Notes: a model not told the origin generated them from the letters alone. 64,000 nt of DNA from Ichthyophis bannanicus (GCA_033557465.1 CM066035.1:920338235-920402234); one strand, 5' to 3'. Counted from the stretch's first letter, positions 30,051-41,394 are shown. Program-made: numbers and translations.

Positions 30051-31420
30051 AGGTCCTTTTACCTGCTTCTCCCAATCAGACCCAACAGAAACACCCATCT
30101 AAGACCAGATGGACAAAAGGGCTTTGGAAGAGGAGTCCATTGCCCCATGTCAAAGCCAAGTCAACGCCATGTCACCATCAACAGGGCACAATGCCTGGGC
30201 GATAGACATACCAGATCATACATGCATCAGAAAGGATGGCCATAGCAGACTCCAAAAGAGAGGTAGATTCATCCAGCAGAAGAGACTGAATCCATTGGGC
30301 TAGGGCCCAAAAGTTCAGGTCAGCAAATACCGCCAACTGAAGACTAGCAGCTGCCACAGCGAACTGGTTCTTCAACACAAATCCATTTTTCAGTCCAGAG
30401 TTTCTCTCAAGGCCAATCCGCCATCCACAGGAATGGTGATCCATTTGGGTACAGTCGTGACCTGCACATCCACCTTGAAAATATCAAACCACACAATGTA
30501 CTCCCTTCTTGGGAGAGCATGCATCTTCTTATACACCCTTAACCCCTTAGGCATGGAGATGGGGGAATCTTATTCTGACTGGAACAGGCCCTTGAGCACC
30601 TCTGGGAATGGGAAACAATAATGGATTTCTGCACCCCTTGCAAGATTTGATGCCTCTTTGGTTCCTGCTCCATGGCTGGAGCATCCGCCAAGCTCAAGGT
30701 ATGGAAGAACAGACTAGATAGGCCATGTGGTCTTTTTCTGTCATCATATTTCTATGTTTCTATCAATGCTTCTAGTTCCTACTCCCGGAACAGATGGATA
30801 ACACTGACCTCTCACAAGCCTGTGAAAGAGAAAGTACTTCATCACATAAAACATCTCAATCCAAGTCATAGGACAAATCTCAGACAGATTGCAGCTGATC
30901 CCCATTTCCAGGGGGCACCGTTTGCCGGGGACTCTTAGTCATCATTCAAACAGGGCTTCCACTCTCAGCCTGCCCCTCATGAGACTGCACTCGGGGGAAA
31001 CCAGAGGTCATAGGATCTGAATTTCCATGCCAGAATGACCAGGCCTTCTATAAAAGGAAAAGAATCCCAGGGAGGACAATCCAGACTCCGGAAGCTCTCC
31101 TCACAGAAATGACCCCAACACTAAGGGGCATAGTCACCATTGATGCCCTAGAGGATGGGGAGAGGCCCACAACATGGTCACCATAGCCTCCGGCCAGCTG
31201 AATATCCTTACCCGCAGTGCCATCCACCACCTCCTGCCATGAAGCAGACAAAGTCAGACTAACAGCATCCCTCAGCTGAAAGAGAGAAAATAGACCCTCC
31301 AGGGATGACTCCGAAGCAGTCATGCAAGAAAGGCAGAGAACAGAAACCGGAGAAAAGGTGCCTTGCTTGCCACAAACTAAACAACATTTCCTGGAAGAAG
31401 AGAGTTAAGGCACGTCTCAC
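30050..31420 (-). pseudogene. DIRS family C gag, broken
   Basis: A decayed gag on the minus strand. A helical part near 30180-30400 (FVLKNQFAVAAASLQLAVF, ALAQWIQSLLLDESTSLLES) parallels LLKQAFDISSLALQASV of family B. A cysteine-rich head remnant lies near 31350-31440. Frameshifts are frequent, so only the broad layout can be assigned. Confidence 0.6.
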
Positions 31421-32149
31421 AACAGTGGGCACTAAGGTCACGGTGGTCCGAAAGGTGTGTGTTAACTGCGCTTTTATTGCAACATGCATTCGAGGCACCA
31501 AGGAACGAATGTGCGTTGGAGCCGCTCAGGCGGAATGTGTGCAAGGACCGCATGACCATCAGGAGCACAATATTAAACATGCTACTAGTGTGAGCAGAAA
31601 ACAACGGGAAACCCCCTTACAGCACCAACGGTCGCCAGAAGTCCACCCCGAATTGCGTCCCACACAAACAGAATCGGGAGCTCCCAACAAGGATAATGAC
31701 GAGATCAAGTCTGAGAGTACTAGGCAGATGATCCGTGCCAGGATCAGCTCTACTCCCCTAAAACTGTTTCTGTGGCTTGGCAGCATTGCGTTTAAGGTGG
31801 ATAGCAGGCAGATTCCTCTGCAATCTTCAGGAGAGACCAGGGGGGACAAAGGAGGAGGGAGGGGGTATTGAGGTTGTGTGAGGCTGCTGAATTCTTTCAT
31901 CCATCCAGATCCTTCCAAATTTCTGGCTGTTCAACAGTCTCTTATCCAGCATAAGAGTGTGGAGTTGAACCAATTTTTGGTCCTCCAATGGCTACCGAAA
32001 AGATCGCAGTCTAGTGGAGCCTCCCACGTCACGCTCAAGAGTGACCCTCAAAGTGGTCTGTCATGAGTGTTTTTCATCAATCTTTTCCTCTCAATTCTTT
32101 AGTTTTTCTTCGGAGAAGAAAAAATCCCATCCACCATCTGCTGGAGACA
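31421..32149. other. Family C 5' leader region
   Basis: By position between gag and the right repeat this should be the leader of the family C element, similar in length to that of family B. No motif is recognised. A 188-codon plus-strand frame at 31305-31871 runs against the element and has no recognised domain. Confidence 0.45.
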
Positions 32150-32309
32150 AAGAAAGAACTGAAGGGACCCTCTGGTGGCTGAGACGAATAGAAGCATGAG
32201 AGTGATGTCATTGAAACCTGGGCTTTTCATTGGTTCTTTGTCTCCACCAACCTGCTGGTAGGAGAACACAACTCACTTGTCTGGACTGGTCTAGCAGGAC
32301 GATATGGAA
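32150..32309 (-). repeat. Family C right terminal repeat
   Basis: Inverted copy of the left repeat: GGACCCTCTGGTGGCTGAGA, GTGATGTCATTGAAACCTGG, TTCATTGGTTCTTTGTCTCC, then CTGGACTGGTCTAGCAGGAC and the terminal GATATGG(AA). It matches the right half of the ICR at 23449-23500. Confidence 0.85.
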
Positions 32310-32955
32310 GCTATTTTATGTAAAACAGTCAATATGCCCACCAGCATGATTTAGTGGCTGCATTAGAAAGATATTCTCAGGAACCCTGACCTACTCATGT
32401 ATAATATGCAAATGCTTTCCAGCCTAGGATTCTCTCTCTTGAGTCTATCACAATTTCTAACAGTTCGCCTGCAGCCAAGCTTTGCTCCTTTTCTTCCTGT
32501 CAGCACTCTACTGAAATAGCTCGGTTGTTCCTTTCATTCCTCAAAAGATGCTAGAAACAAGATCAGAGTTCAGCTCAAAGCACTGCAAAATGGTAGGAGA
32601 TCAAACACTTCAATCAAGATTCTAAATTTAGATTCCAACTTCAGGCTACTGTGGCCTATGTACAGCTATCATGCTCTAACACCAGTCAATTCTTGCAGTA
32701 AACATTAAGCAGATATAAACCACCTCCTCATTTAACATGAACTGACATTCCACAATGCTAGCATGCATATCGTACACTTGAGAGATTCCAAAAATCATCC
32801 TTCACTCTTACTTCACAGAGCAGAACTGTTTCTGTTGTAACCAAAATATGAAGTAACTGCACATCTCTAATTATTCTCCAATAACAGTACAATGAAAAGT
32901 ATTAACGGGTAATGTGACTTGAAACTCCTAAGGAGCACAAAGGATTCTTCACTCC
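32310..32955. other. Spacer, nothing recognised
   Basis: About 650 bases of unassigned DNA, probably intronic. No terminus, tRNA-like box or exon-like segment with both splice signals was found on either strand. Confidence 0.45.
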
Positions 32956-33385
32956 GGCATAGAGGATGGCCGTATAATAGCTTTTAAAAAGGGCTCCAGG
33001 GGGTATACAGAAAACTACAGACCACTGAGCCAGATGTTGTTGCTGCAGAAGATGAGAGAAGCTATGCTGAAAAAATGATCATACAGTTAGACATAGATTA
33101 ATGAATGACAGCCAACATGGATTTAGCAAAGTCTTGCCTTGCTGATCTATTAGCTTTTTTTGAAGGCATTAATAAAACATGTGAGCCGCTCGATATCATG
33201 CACCTGGATTTTCAAAAGGCATGAGACACTCCTTAGGAAATTAAGCCATCATGGCATAGGAGGCAATGCCTTATTATGGACAGGAAAATGGTTAAAAGAT
33301 AGGAATCAGAGAGTAGGACTAAACTGGTCAGTCCCTCAGTAAAAGATGAATAGTGGAGTACCCAAAGAGTCTATACTGGGACTAG

Positions 33386-33482
33386 TTCTAAGTAACGGCA
33401 ACTCAGTCGACTTTATTTGCTGTTTGTTCTCTGTAAACTGTTTTGGCTTAAAGGCAGTATAGAAAATCTGTTAAATAAATAG
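33386..33482 (+). repeat. L2-type 3' tail
   Basis: CTGTAAACTGTTTTGGCTTA and AAGGCAGTATAGAAAATCTG, then TTAAATAAATAG: a diverged member of the tail family seen across the window. It is headless and inserted in a CR1. Confidence 0.55.
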
Positions 33483-33504
33483 TACTTTTTAGCATATTTA
33501 TAGT

Positions 33505-33700
33505 AACAAGGTAACATAGTAAATGACAGCAGATAAAGACCAATATGGTCCATCTAGTCTGCCCAGCAAGGTGGCAAGAATAGGTGCATCTGCCGCTTCG
33601 TGCAGGTCACCCTTCCCCATGTCTTTGTTTAGGGGTGAACCCACCGCTCCATGTAGGGCATCCCTGTTTGTTGAGAAATTAGATAGTTTAAATAGTTATA
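33505..33700 (-). mobile_element. CR1-like 3' end, inverted
   Basis: The plus strand reads AACATAGTAAATGACAGCAG, ATAAAGACCAATATGGTCCA, TCTAGTCTGCCCAG, the reverse complement of the 3' end at 3640-3697. It is related to 62791-63010. Confidence 0.78.
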
Positions 33701-34010
33701 AATGATCAGGGAAGGTGACAATAAGTGAGGCAATTAAATCTGAATTATTTTGTATCATCTGCAATGTGTTAAATTAAGGGCACATTATGAAGACATCTAG
33801 AACCATTTTGGGAGATTTGGGTACTGGGTATTCCAAAATGAGATGTTATGTTCTTATAATGTGGACATGTGCAAAGTGATTTAGAAAGCAAAAAAAATTC
33901 TATCTGTAGGTTCACAGTGTTGGGTTCCACATTAAGAGTCGCCATGCAGAAAGAAGGATCTTGTAGTCACTGTGAACAATACATTGTATGCTGCAAAAGG
34001 CAGAAAAGCA

Positions 34011-34210
34011 AACAGAATCTGTGTTTCTATCTGAAGAATGGTAGACAGAATTTGGGGCCGATTCTCTGTGCTTTGTGGGCTGGATGTGGGGCCACGAGTA
34101 TGACTCTGCCCTCTTGATTTTCTAAGTGAAAGTTTGTTATATCTTGCTGTGTGATTTATACTTTGCTTGCTAAACTATTTACTGTACATGAGAAATATAC
34201 GTACATGCTA
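34011..34210. other. Spacer, possible CR1 remnant
   Basis: The first part may continue the CR1 tail (ATCTGTGTTTCTATCTGAAG). The rest is A/T-rich with nothing recognisable before the next DIRS terminus. Confidence 0.35.
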
Positions 34211-34468
34211 AAGTGTAGTTACTCACCTGTAACAGATGTTATCCAAGGACAGGAGGAATCAGTCCTCACATATGGGTGACGTCGGCACAGACGGAGCATT
34301 TCCCCAACTTTCAAAGAAAGCCTTTGAAATGCCACCATGCATGTGTGGTCCCCTTCCCACCCAAAGGCGCCATCTTACTCAATCAAGTGCCATAGCTGTG
34401 CCATAGCTTTACCCCCTTCAAGAAGATGGCAAAAATATATAGCAACTCCAAAGGGAGGAGGGAGGGTT

Positions 34469-34566
34469 GTGAAGACTGATTCTTGCTTTCCCTGGAGAAC
34501 ACCTGTTACAGATGAGTAACTACGCTTTCTCCAGGAACAAGCAGGAAATCAGTCCTCACATATGGG
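34469..34566 (-). repeat. ICR of the sister family A copy
   Basis: TGTGAAGACTGATTCTTGCT ... GATGAGTAACTACGCTTT (reverse left end) joins TCTCCAGGAACAAGCAGGAA ... TCAGTCCTCACATATGGG (reverse right end). The left half has one G to A change relative to its own left terminus (GAAGACT against GAGGACT). Confidence 0.85.
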
Positions 34567-34639
34567 ACTCCCTAGCTATAGATTACCAAGGACCTGTAGA
34601 AAAAAAACATGGCAGCACCGTGAGCAGTCGCCAATGAAA

Positions 34640-35625
34640 GCCGAAAGCAGCCCGAGAACCCCGGGTCCATTAATGGCCAAGTTCCTCGTAGTGGGAACAA
34701 GAAGGGTCAGAGGGCAGGGGCTGCTTAAACCCCGAACAGATTACAGAGTACGGCCTGGCAGAAGGCACTGTCCCAACAGAACTCCCTCTCCAGGCAGTAA
34801 TGCACCGTGAAGGCGTGAGTGGAGGACCAGGTGGCAGCCCGGCAGATGTATGCCAGTAGCACCGAGCGCAGACATTGTAAGCCATAACTCGGTGGTCCAG
34901 GAGAAACCAAGCCTGAGCCTGGGCAAAGGCGATGCAGTCCACCGCCCAGATGGACAAGGTACGCTTGGTGACCGCCAGCCCCAGACAACTAGGATCGAAG
35001 GAGATGAAGAGCTGCCCAGATCTGCAGTGGTCCAGAGTCCGCTGCAAGTAGAAAGAGAGAACCCTCTTGCAATCCAGGGTGTGGAGATTCGCAGATGGTC
35101 GGCGGGGGGCTACGGGAAGAAGGTGGGCAGCAATATCTCTTGATTGAGATGAAAATCCGAGACAACCTTCAGGAAGAACTTGGGGTGAGTCCACAGGCCC
35201 CTCCTGTTCCTATAAAACCTCATGTACGGTGCCGAGGCCATCAGTGCCTGGAGTTCGCTGACCTCCGGGTGGAGGTGACAGACACCAGGAAGGCCATCTT
35301 CCACGACATATGCCGCAGCGGGTAGGTAGCCATGGGCTAAAAGGCCGGCTTAGTCAGCTGCGTGAGGACCACATTGAGGCCCCATTCCACCGGAGGAGGG
35401 TGGGTAGGGGGCATGGAAAGGAGCAGGCCTTGCATGAAATGAGAGACAAGCAGTTGCCCTGAAAGAGCTTTGCCCTCGATGACTGGTGGTTCGCTGAGAT
35501 GGCATTCAGGTGAACCCTGACCGAGTTAGACCAGCCCAGACTGCAAGAGGTGGAGCACATACTGCAAGACCAAACTGGTAGGGCATGAAAATGGGTTCGC
35601 TCGGAGCTCCAAGCATCACACCGAG
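34640..35625 (-). pseudogene. DIRS family A-like tyrosine recombinase, broken
   Basis: Minus-strand fragments are NSVRVHLNAISANHQS (35500-35560), the SELQALMASAPYMRF block (near 35250), FLKVVSDFHLNQEILLPTFF, NLHTLDCKRVLSFYLQRTLD and LAVTKRTLSIWA. AYNVCARCYWHTSAG follows; the aligned position of AHNVRAMA has Tyr for His and Cys for Arg. Then come ICRAATWSSTHAFTVHYCLE with the Tyr nucleophile. Frameshifted and catalytically altered. Confidence 0.8.
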
Positions 35626-37030
35626 AACATAAGAACATAAGATATGACATACTGAGTCAGACGAAGGTCCATCAAGCCCAGTATCCTGTTTCTAACAGTG
35701 GCCAATCTAGGTCATACGTACCTAGCAGTTTCCCCAAAAGACACAGGTTCCACAGTGCTTGTACTGGGTCAAGCATAAATATCCTGGGTCCCTTCTTAAT
35801 AATGTTTTATAGACCTTTCCTCCAGGAACTTGTCCAAACCTTTTTTAAACCCAGCTACACTAACAGCCTTTACTACATCCTCCAGTAACAAATTCCAGAG
35901 TTTGATTACACGCTGAGTGAAAAAATATTTCTTTTATTAGTCTTAAACAGTTTACCCTGTAAGCTTCATTGCATGTCCCCTAGTCTTTCTATATTCTGAT
36001 AACATAAACAATCGATTTACATTTACCCGTTCCACTCCGTTCATTAATTTATAGATTTCTATCATATCTCCACTCAACCGTCTCTTTTCCAGGTTAAAGA
36101 GCCCTAACCTTTTTAGCCTTTCTTCATGGGGTATCCTTCCATCCCCATTACCATTTTTACGGCTCTTCTCTGAACCTTTTCTAATAACGCTATATCCTTT
36201 TTAAGATACGGCGACCAGAACTGCACACAATATTCAAGGTGTGGTCTCACCATGGAACGATATAGAGGCATAATAATATCTTTTGTTTTATTTTCCATTC
36301 CTTTCCTTATGATATCTAGCATTCTATTTGCTCTCTTGGCTGCCGCTGCACACTGGGCCGAGAGTTTTAACATGTTATCCACAATGACGCCTAAATCTTT
36401 TTCCTGGGTGGTGGTTCCTAATGTGGAACCTTGCATCGTGTAACCATAGTTTGGGTTGTTCTTCCCTAGGTGCATAACTTTGCACTTGTCCACATTAAAT
36501 TTCATCTGCCATTTTGATGCCCAGTCTTCCAATTTATTAAGATCCTCTTGCAATTTTCCACAATCCTCTTGGGTTTTAACAACTTTAAATAGTTTTGTGT
36601 CATCAGCAAATTTGATAACCTCACTCGTTATTCCCTTTTCCAGGTCATTTATGAATATGTCAAAAAGCAGCGGACCCAGCACAAAACCCTGGGGTACACC
36701 ACTTTTCACCTTTCTCCATTGGGAAAATTGGCCATTTAGCCCTACCCTCTGCTTTCTATCTTTTAACCAGTTCCTGATCCACAATAGTATACTGCCTCCT
36801 ATCCCATGACTCTTTAGTTTTGCCAAAAGTCTCTGATGAGGGACCTTGTCAAAGGCTTTCAGAAAGTCCAAATGCACTATAACAACCAACTCACCTTTGT
36901 CTACCTGTTTATTCACACCTTCAAAAAACATAACAGATTAGAAAGACAAGATCTTCCTTGTCTAAAGCCATGTTGGCTGTCTCCCATTAAGCCATGACTA
37001 TCTATATGTTCAGAAACCAGTCCAATGCAT
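35626..37030 (-). mobile_element. CR1 LINE, 5'-truncated, recent
   Basis: The plus strand starts with the reversed CR1 3' end (GAACATAAGAACATAAGATA, AAGCCCAGTATCCTGTTTCT) and runs through the 3' half of ORF2 to near 37030 (TGTTGGCTGTCTCCCATTAA). It is the same subfamily as 57931-62358. It separates two different DIRS fragments. Confidence 0.92.
35870..37000 (-). pseudogene. CR1 ORF2, C-terminal RT half
   Basis: One open stretch of 272 codons (36113-36931) carries IVHLDFLKAFDKVPHQRL, SGVPQGFVLGPLLFDIFIND and the catalytic FADDTKLFKVV. It continues with MKFNVDKCKVMHLGKNNPN, GVIVDNMLKLSAQC and MVRPHLEYCVQFWSPYL. The reading frame then breaks near 36115. N-terminal RT and endonuclease are absent (5' truncation). 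Confidence 0.9.
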
Positions 37031-37480
37031 GATTATTGTAGGAAAGACAAAGTTTATTTTCATTTATTGGCCCATATCCACCCGACACAGGCCGTGTTTC
37101 GATTACCCTTTGTCAGGGGTGGAACTGGTAAACACACTATAAACATAAAAGCATACATTAAACCATACATTAAAAGACAAAAATAAAAATGAAGCCACGA
37201 TAAAAAACAGATGCCTAAAATTAAAAAATAGCAATAATTAAAAATTGCATATAAAAATTATGAATAATAAAATCACATACATGTAATGATAATACAAGAA
37301 TGTGAGAAATAGATATGTACACATGTAAATAGTTACTAAGTTTATGACTACTGTTTTTTGTAAATAGTTGCAATTTTATATAATGTTCTATGTTTGGTTC
37401 CATTGTTCTATGTAAACCACCCCTGATCTGGGAAGGGGTGGTATATAAAAGTTTTCAAATAAATAAATAAAAGAATGAAC
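37031..37480. repeat. Repeat cluster: unclassified element end plus L2-type 3' UTR tail
   Basis: At 37040-37150 the plus strand has CCCGACACAGGCCGTGTTTC and TTTGTCAGGGGTGG, inverted relatives of motifs in the 315-bp element at 6717-7031. A/T-rich DNA follows to 37300. At 37305-37476 an L2-type 3' UTR reads TGTAAATAGTT, then AAACCACCCCTGATCTGGGA, AGGGGTGGTATATAAAAG and an AAATAAATAAAT end. The tail forms an 8-bp hairpin. Confidence 0.6.
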
Positions 37481-37484
37481 GGAG

Positions 37485-38800
37485 TGGAGGGCCAGATGGA
37501 TAGCCCAGGCTTCGAGACAATCAATTGTCCAGGAGGTTTCACGGACTGTCCACATGTCCTGTGCTGTGTGTCCCAAGTAGTGTGATCTCCAGCCCGCTAG
37601 ACTGCCATCAGTTGTGAGGAGTACCCAATGCGGGGCATGCAAGGATGCAAGGGAATGCCTTTCAAGAGATTTTGAAGGCAAAGCCACTATTGGAGGCTGC
37701 GACACACGGAAGGCTGAAGGAGTAGCAGAGTTTGATGTCTGGAGAAGGGGGACCAACGGGACAGTAGGGTGTGTTGCAAAGGGTGCAAGTGCGCTCGAGC
37801 CCAGAGCACATAATGAAGGGTGGCTACCATGGAGCCGAGAACTTGGAGACAGTCCCAGGCCATAGGAGCAGATAGGCACTGGAAGGCGTGGAGCTGAGAA
37901 CAGAGCTTCCTGCACCAGTTCTGAGTGAGGGAGACGCGCCCCATCACTGTGTCAAAACAAGTCCCCAAAAAGTCAATTGACTGAGTTGGCAGAAGATGGC
38001 TCTTGGTCCGGTTTACCCCCCAGCCGAGATGATTCAGGAAACTGACTACTTGAGACACTGCAAACAGTGCCTCCTGATAAGACTTGGCCCGGTTGAGCCA
38101 GTCATCCAGGTATGATGGACCCGGATGCCTTGGTGCCTCAGTGCCGCTGCAACCACCACCATGACCTTGGAGAAGGTCCAGTGGGGCCATGGCAAGACCA
38201 AAGGGCAAGGCTTGAAATTGGTAGTGTTGGCCGAGGACCACAAACTGAAAGTACTGCTGGTGGCTCTATGCAAATTGGAATGTGAAAATAAGCCTCCATC
38301 AGATCCAGGGAGGCAAGGAATTCCCCCGGGCACACCACTTGGACGACAGATCCAAGTGTCTCTATTCGGAAGCATGGCACATGAAGACAGTAATTGATCC
38401 CCTTGAGGTCCAAAATGGGGCAAAAGGAGCCATTCTTCTTGGGCACACAAAGTAGATGGAATAGTGCCTGGCACCTCTTTCGGCAAAAGGGACCAGACAA
38501 ATAGCGCGGAGTTGGAGCAAGCGCTGAAGTATCGAGAGTACGGCTGCCTTTTTGGCAGAGGAGCCACAATGGAGAACCAGGAAGGCTCTTGGGACAGGCA
38601 CAGCCAAGTCTAGAGCACAGCCCCTCAAAACCACCTTGAGCACCCATTTGTCTGAGATTATGTGGGTCCATTCACAGGAAAATTGAAGCAGAACCCCAGA
38701 ATGGACCTTGAACCCACCAACAGGAGGGATGGGAGTGGCCTGAGAACTTGATAGTTGAGGAGTAAGTGTCCCTGTTGCGACAATGCCCTGAAAGGATGAT
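37485..38800 (-). pseudogene. DIRS family D RT-RNase H, broken
   Basis: On the minus strand: FVCPRRMAPFAPFWTSRGS (equivalent of IPKKTGGFRPILDLRE), GEFLASLDLMEAYFHIPI, YQFQALPFGLAMAP, SYLDDWLNRAKSYQEALF with the catalytic Asp pair intact, and VVSFLNHLGWGVNRTKSHLL. AWDCLQVLGSMVATLHYVLW follows, then RNase H with LLTTDGSLAGWRSH, where the usual TDAS is TDGS. Frameshifts occur in the PFGLA region and after YLDD. Confidence 0.85.
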
Positions 38801-38853
38801 GGCCTGGCACCTGACTTGTTCGAAGAAGCAGCAGGTTTGCCGGGGCAAACGCA

Positions 38854-40660
38854 TTAGACGTCTGTTAAGCATGCCCTATAAACAGAGAAAGAGGAGGAAG
38901 AAGTTGCAGAGCAACGCAAAGTGGCTTTTGGCCGGTCCTCTGGTAAGTGCTGGGGCTTGACCTCACCCAAATCCTTCATTAACTTCACGAGATCCTCAAC
39001 GAAGGGAAGTCGCCCTTTAAAAGGAAGCTTTGTGAAATGTGATTTTGAAGCTGCATCAGCATTCCAATGCCAGAGCCAAAGCCAACGACGCGCAACTGTA
39101 CCCACTGCTACGGAGCAGGCAGCAAGGCGCAGGAGATCATAAAAGGCATTTGCTATAAAGGTGGTGACCGATTCCAGACATGGCAAGGTTGGGTCCTTTG
39201 GAAGGAGCTGTAACCACCACAGCAGAGCCCTTGCTGCAAGCCCCCCCCCTCCCCCCCACATACCGCTGCCTGCAGTGCTAAGAAAGATGATGAAAAGGAA
39301 GTTTTCAAAAGACCCTACACTGTCTTATCAATCTGATCCCTAAGGGCGGTACTGCCTTCAACGGGAATGCAGTGTGTTTAGTGATGGCAGTCACAAGAGC
39401 ATCCAACTTTGAAAAACAGCCATTTATCCCAGTCCTCCAGGGACCAGTGGTAACAGCCCAACCGTCACACGGAGCGCAGGGAGATATCTGGCAAGTCCCA
39501 TTCCACAGTGACCATTTGTTGCAGCACCATAGGGAAGAGGAGAGCCTTGGACAGCTTCTTAATACCCATAATGATGGGATCTACTTGAGGCTTGGCTGGA
39601 TCCGAAGGAGTTTGCGTCTCAGCCAGGTGAAGAGCTTCAGTAATCTGAGCGATAAGAGCTGAGAGTTCCTCCTTCCGGAATAGTCTGATATCCTGTCCCT
39701 CATCCCGTGGGTCTTATTCCTCCTGTTGTTCCTCTGCATCTGACAGAGAAGAAGGGGAACGTTTGCTTCAAGAGTTAAGTGAGATGTCCTCCGATGGGCA
39801 CTCACCCTCCTCTCCAGCAGGATGTGTCCCCTGAAGGTGGGGAGGTACCCCTTGAGTTGGGTAGGTGGGAGAATGGTGGCAGCATTAGCTGAACTGAACT
39901 GAACCCATTTTCTAAGTGGGGAAGGTGCAGATAGCGGTCCGGCATCAAACCTGAGCACCACAAAACCCAAATGTGACAGAAAAAGATCATAAACTGCTGG
40001 TCCGAACTGCCAGCATCTGGCTGAGGAGGGTGTGCCAACTGTGAAGAGGGATGCTGCATCAGAGACAAGCTGGACTGTGGCAGCCAGCCATTCTCAGGGA
40101 GAAAACTTCCACAGGCAACTGGGAGACCGAGGGAATAAGGGCAGGAGGCGCAGTAGGAGACAAGGGCATGCCAGTAGAAGGACCCCCCTGGTCGGTGGCA
40201 CAAGTGGTACAGAGACTATTTTGAAGAGTTCTACGCTTCCTCCCCAAATGCTACACAGCGTTGGAGGGAGGAAGGCATAGTGGCAGAAGAGGAAACACAG
40301 CAGAAGCAATTCCCTCCACAAAATAGCCACCACAACACAAGCGTTTTTGGCTGGAGCCAGGAGATGTGAGAAAATGTGCCGGCCCGAGGAGCCCTAAGTG
40401 AAGGAGATTAAAGCCCAGCAAACAGAACCCCTCTGCAGAAAAAAATAAGCCCCGTTGACAGAGAAGAACCATGACCCAAGAACATGTTTCTCTTCGCGGA
40501 GGGTTTGGGGCGAGGCCAGAGCGGTAAGAGTGGCAGCAGTAGCAAGGGAGCCAGAGAAAACTGCCCCGGGGGAGAGAAGGAACACTCACTGCCCTGGCGT
40601 TGGAATTCAGAAGCTGTTCAGGCCTGCTGCTAGACTGAAGAGTGCTGATCCTCGACACAG
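38854..40660 (-). pseudogene. DIRS family D gag, broken
   Basis: Near 38900-39200 the minus strand encodes LWLWHWNADAASKSHFTKLP and FKGRLPFVEDLVKLMKDLGE, aligning with LRNWAADGLSKARLSGLP and FKDKLLFGEDLDKLVKDLGE of family B. Upstream parts (39300-40660) are low in recognisable motifs and heavily shifted. A Cys-rich head is not clearly visible. Confidence 0.7.
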
Positions 40661-41154
40661 GAGCTTTGAACTGCTGAACTTTCTTGGTTATTTTTTATTT
40701 TTTTTTACTTTATAAAGAAAATAAAAAGGGAGCCCTGATAGGCTATGCTTTAATGTAAGAGGAAGCTGGCCTGGAAGGCTGCACTGTTCCTCCTGAACAA
40801 GAGGACTTCCCCCCAGAGGTGTTACACTGATCCTCCAGACCAGGAGCACCTCTGGAATCCTTGGATAAGGTGGAAATGCTTGAAAGCACAGTTACTTACC
40901 TGTAACAGGTGATCTCTGGGAAAAGCAGGAATAAGTCTTCACATATGGGTACGTCGGTACCGACGGAGCCTGCGCGGGAACGCTCCCCAGCGTCCAAAAA
41001 GAAAGCTTTTGGGAGCATCCCACACGCATGCATGCTGCCTTCCCGCCCATTCACTTCCCTCTCATCAGTTGGGTTTGTAGCTGAGACCGAAGGAGGGAAA
41101 TAGACAAATTAGAGAGAGAGAGAGAGAAACAACTCCTAGGGGAGGTGGGTGGGT

Positions 41155-41250
41155 TGTGAAGACTTATTCCTGCTGTTCCCAGAGATCACCTGTTACAGGT
41201 AAGTAACTGTGCTATCTCCAGGAACAAGCAGGAATGAGTCTTCACATATG
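41155..41250 (-). repeat. ICR of the outer family A copy
   Basis: GAAGACTTATTCCTGCTGTT ... GGTAAGTAACTGTGCT joins ATCTCCAGGAACAAGCAGGA ... GAGTCTTCACATATG. It carries the GAAGACT/AGTCTTC variant, as do both ends of this element, while the copy at 15916-21568 carries GAGGACT/AGTCCTC at all these places. Confidence 0.9.
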
Positions 41251-41394
41251 CGGAGTCCCAAGCTAGAGATGCCTAGAGGAGGTCCCAGCATGTTGCAAAT
41301 CTAATAGATGGGCCATGCTATTTCCCAGAACCTCAGGCATCCATGGGATGGAGGGTAGGAGTTGAACTAAAAAGGGTGTGCTGTGGAATAGCTT

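Larger units (their letters stand above)
23017..32309 (-). mobile_element. DIRS-like retrotransposon, family C, split by an L2
   Basis: The element is bounded by inverted repeats at 23017-23180 and 32150-32309, with an ICR at 23405-23500. YR lies at 23600-24630, RNase H at 24660-25370, RT at 29085-30050 and gag at 30050-31420. A 3.7-kb L2 (25373-29084) sits at the RT/RNase H boundary. The coding parts carry many frameshifts and stops, more than family A or B copies, so this is an older insertion. Without the L2 it would be about 5.6 kb, similar to family A. Confidence 0.87.
32956..34010 (+). mobile_element. Old CR1 LINE RT fragment, split
   Basis: Decayed plus-strand CR1 ORF2: TTTAAAAAGGG, NSQHGFSKVLP-like coding near 33105, MHLDFQKA, LRKLSHHGIGGNALLW and KWLKDRNQRVGLNW (33160-33342). 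The RT continues after an interruption at 33386-33700, with TGTGCAAAGTGATTTAGAAA and TGGGTTCCACATTAAGAGTC (33860-33940). The FADD motif is not recognisable. Confidence 0.75.
34211..35625 (-). mobile_element. DIRS family A-like (sister subfamily), 3' part only
   Basis: The left terminus AGTGTAGTTACTCACCTGTA is followed by a repeat with AGTCCTCACATATGGGTGAC and GTCGGCACAGAC, where the palindrome of family A is degenerate. The ICR is at 34469-34566 and the YR is broken. The copy stops at 35625 where a CR1 begins. The YR resembles family A (NLHTLDCKRVLSFYL, DPSCLGLAVTKRTLS), whereas the DIRS sequence on the far side of the CR1 (37485-40884) is a different family. Confidence 0.82.
37485..40884 (-). 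mobile_element. DIRS-like element, family D fragment
   Basis: Minus-strand RNase H (37485-37700), RT (37700-38800) and gag (38854-40660) that resemble families B and C more than A. No YR, ICR or left terminus belongs to it. Its right terminus is not seen before 40885, where a family A element starts. It is truncated on both sides and full of frameshifts. Confidence 0.8.

Noticed and set aside
31305..31871. A 188-codon plus-strand frame with several Cys residues
   Set aside because: It runs antisense over the gag/leader region of family C DIRS, has no recognised domain and no sister frame in other copies.
37614..40280. Several 60-117-codon plus-strand frames
   Set aside because: All are antisense shadows of the broken family D DIRS genes.
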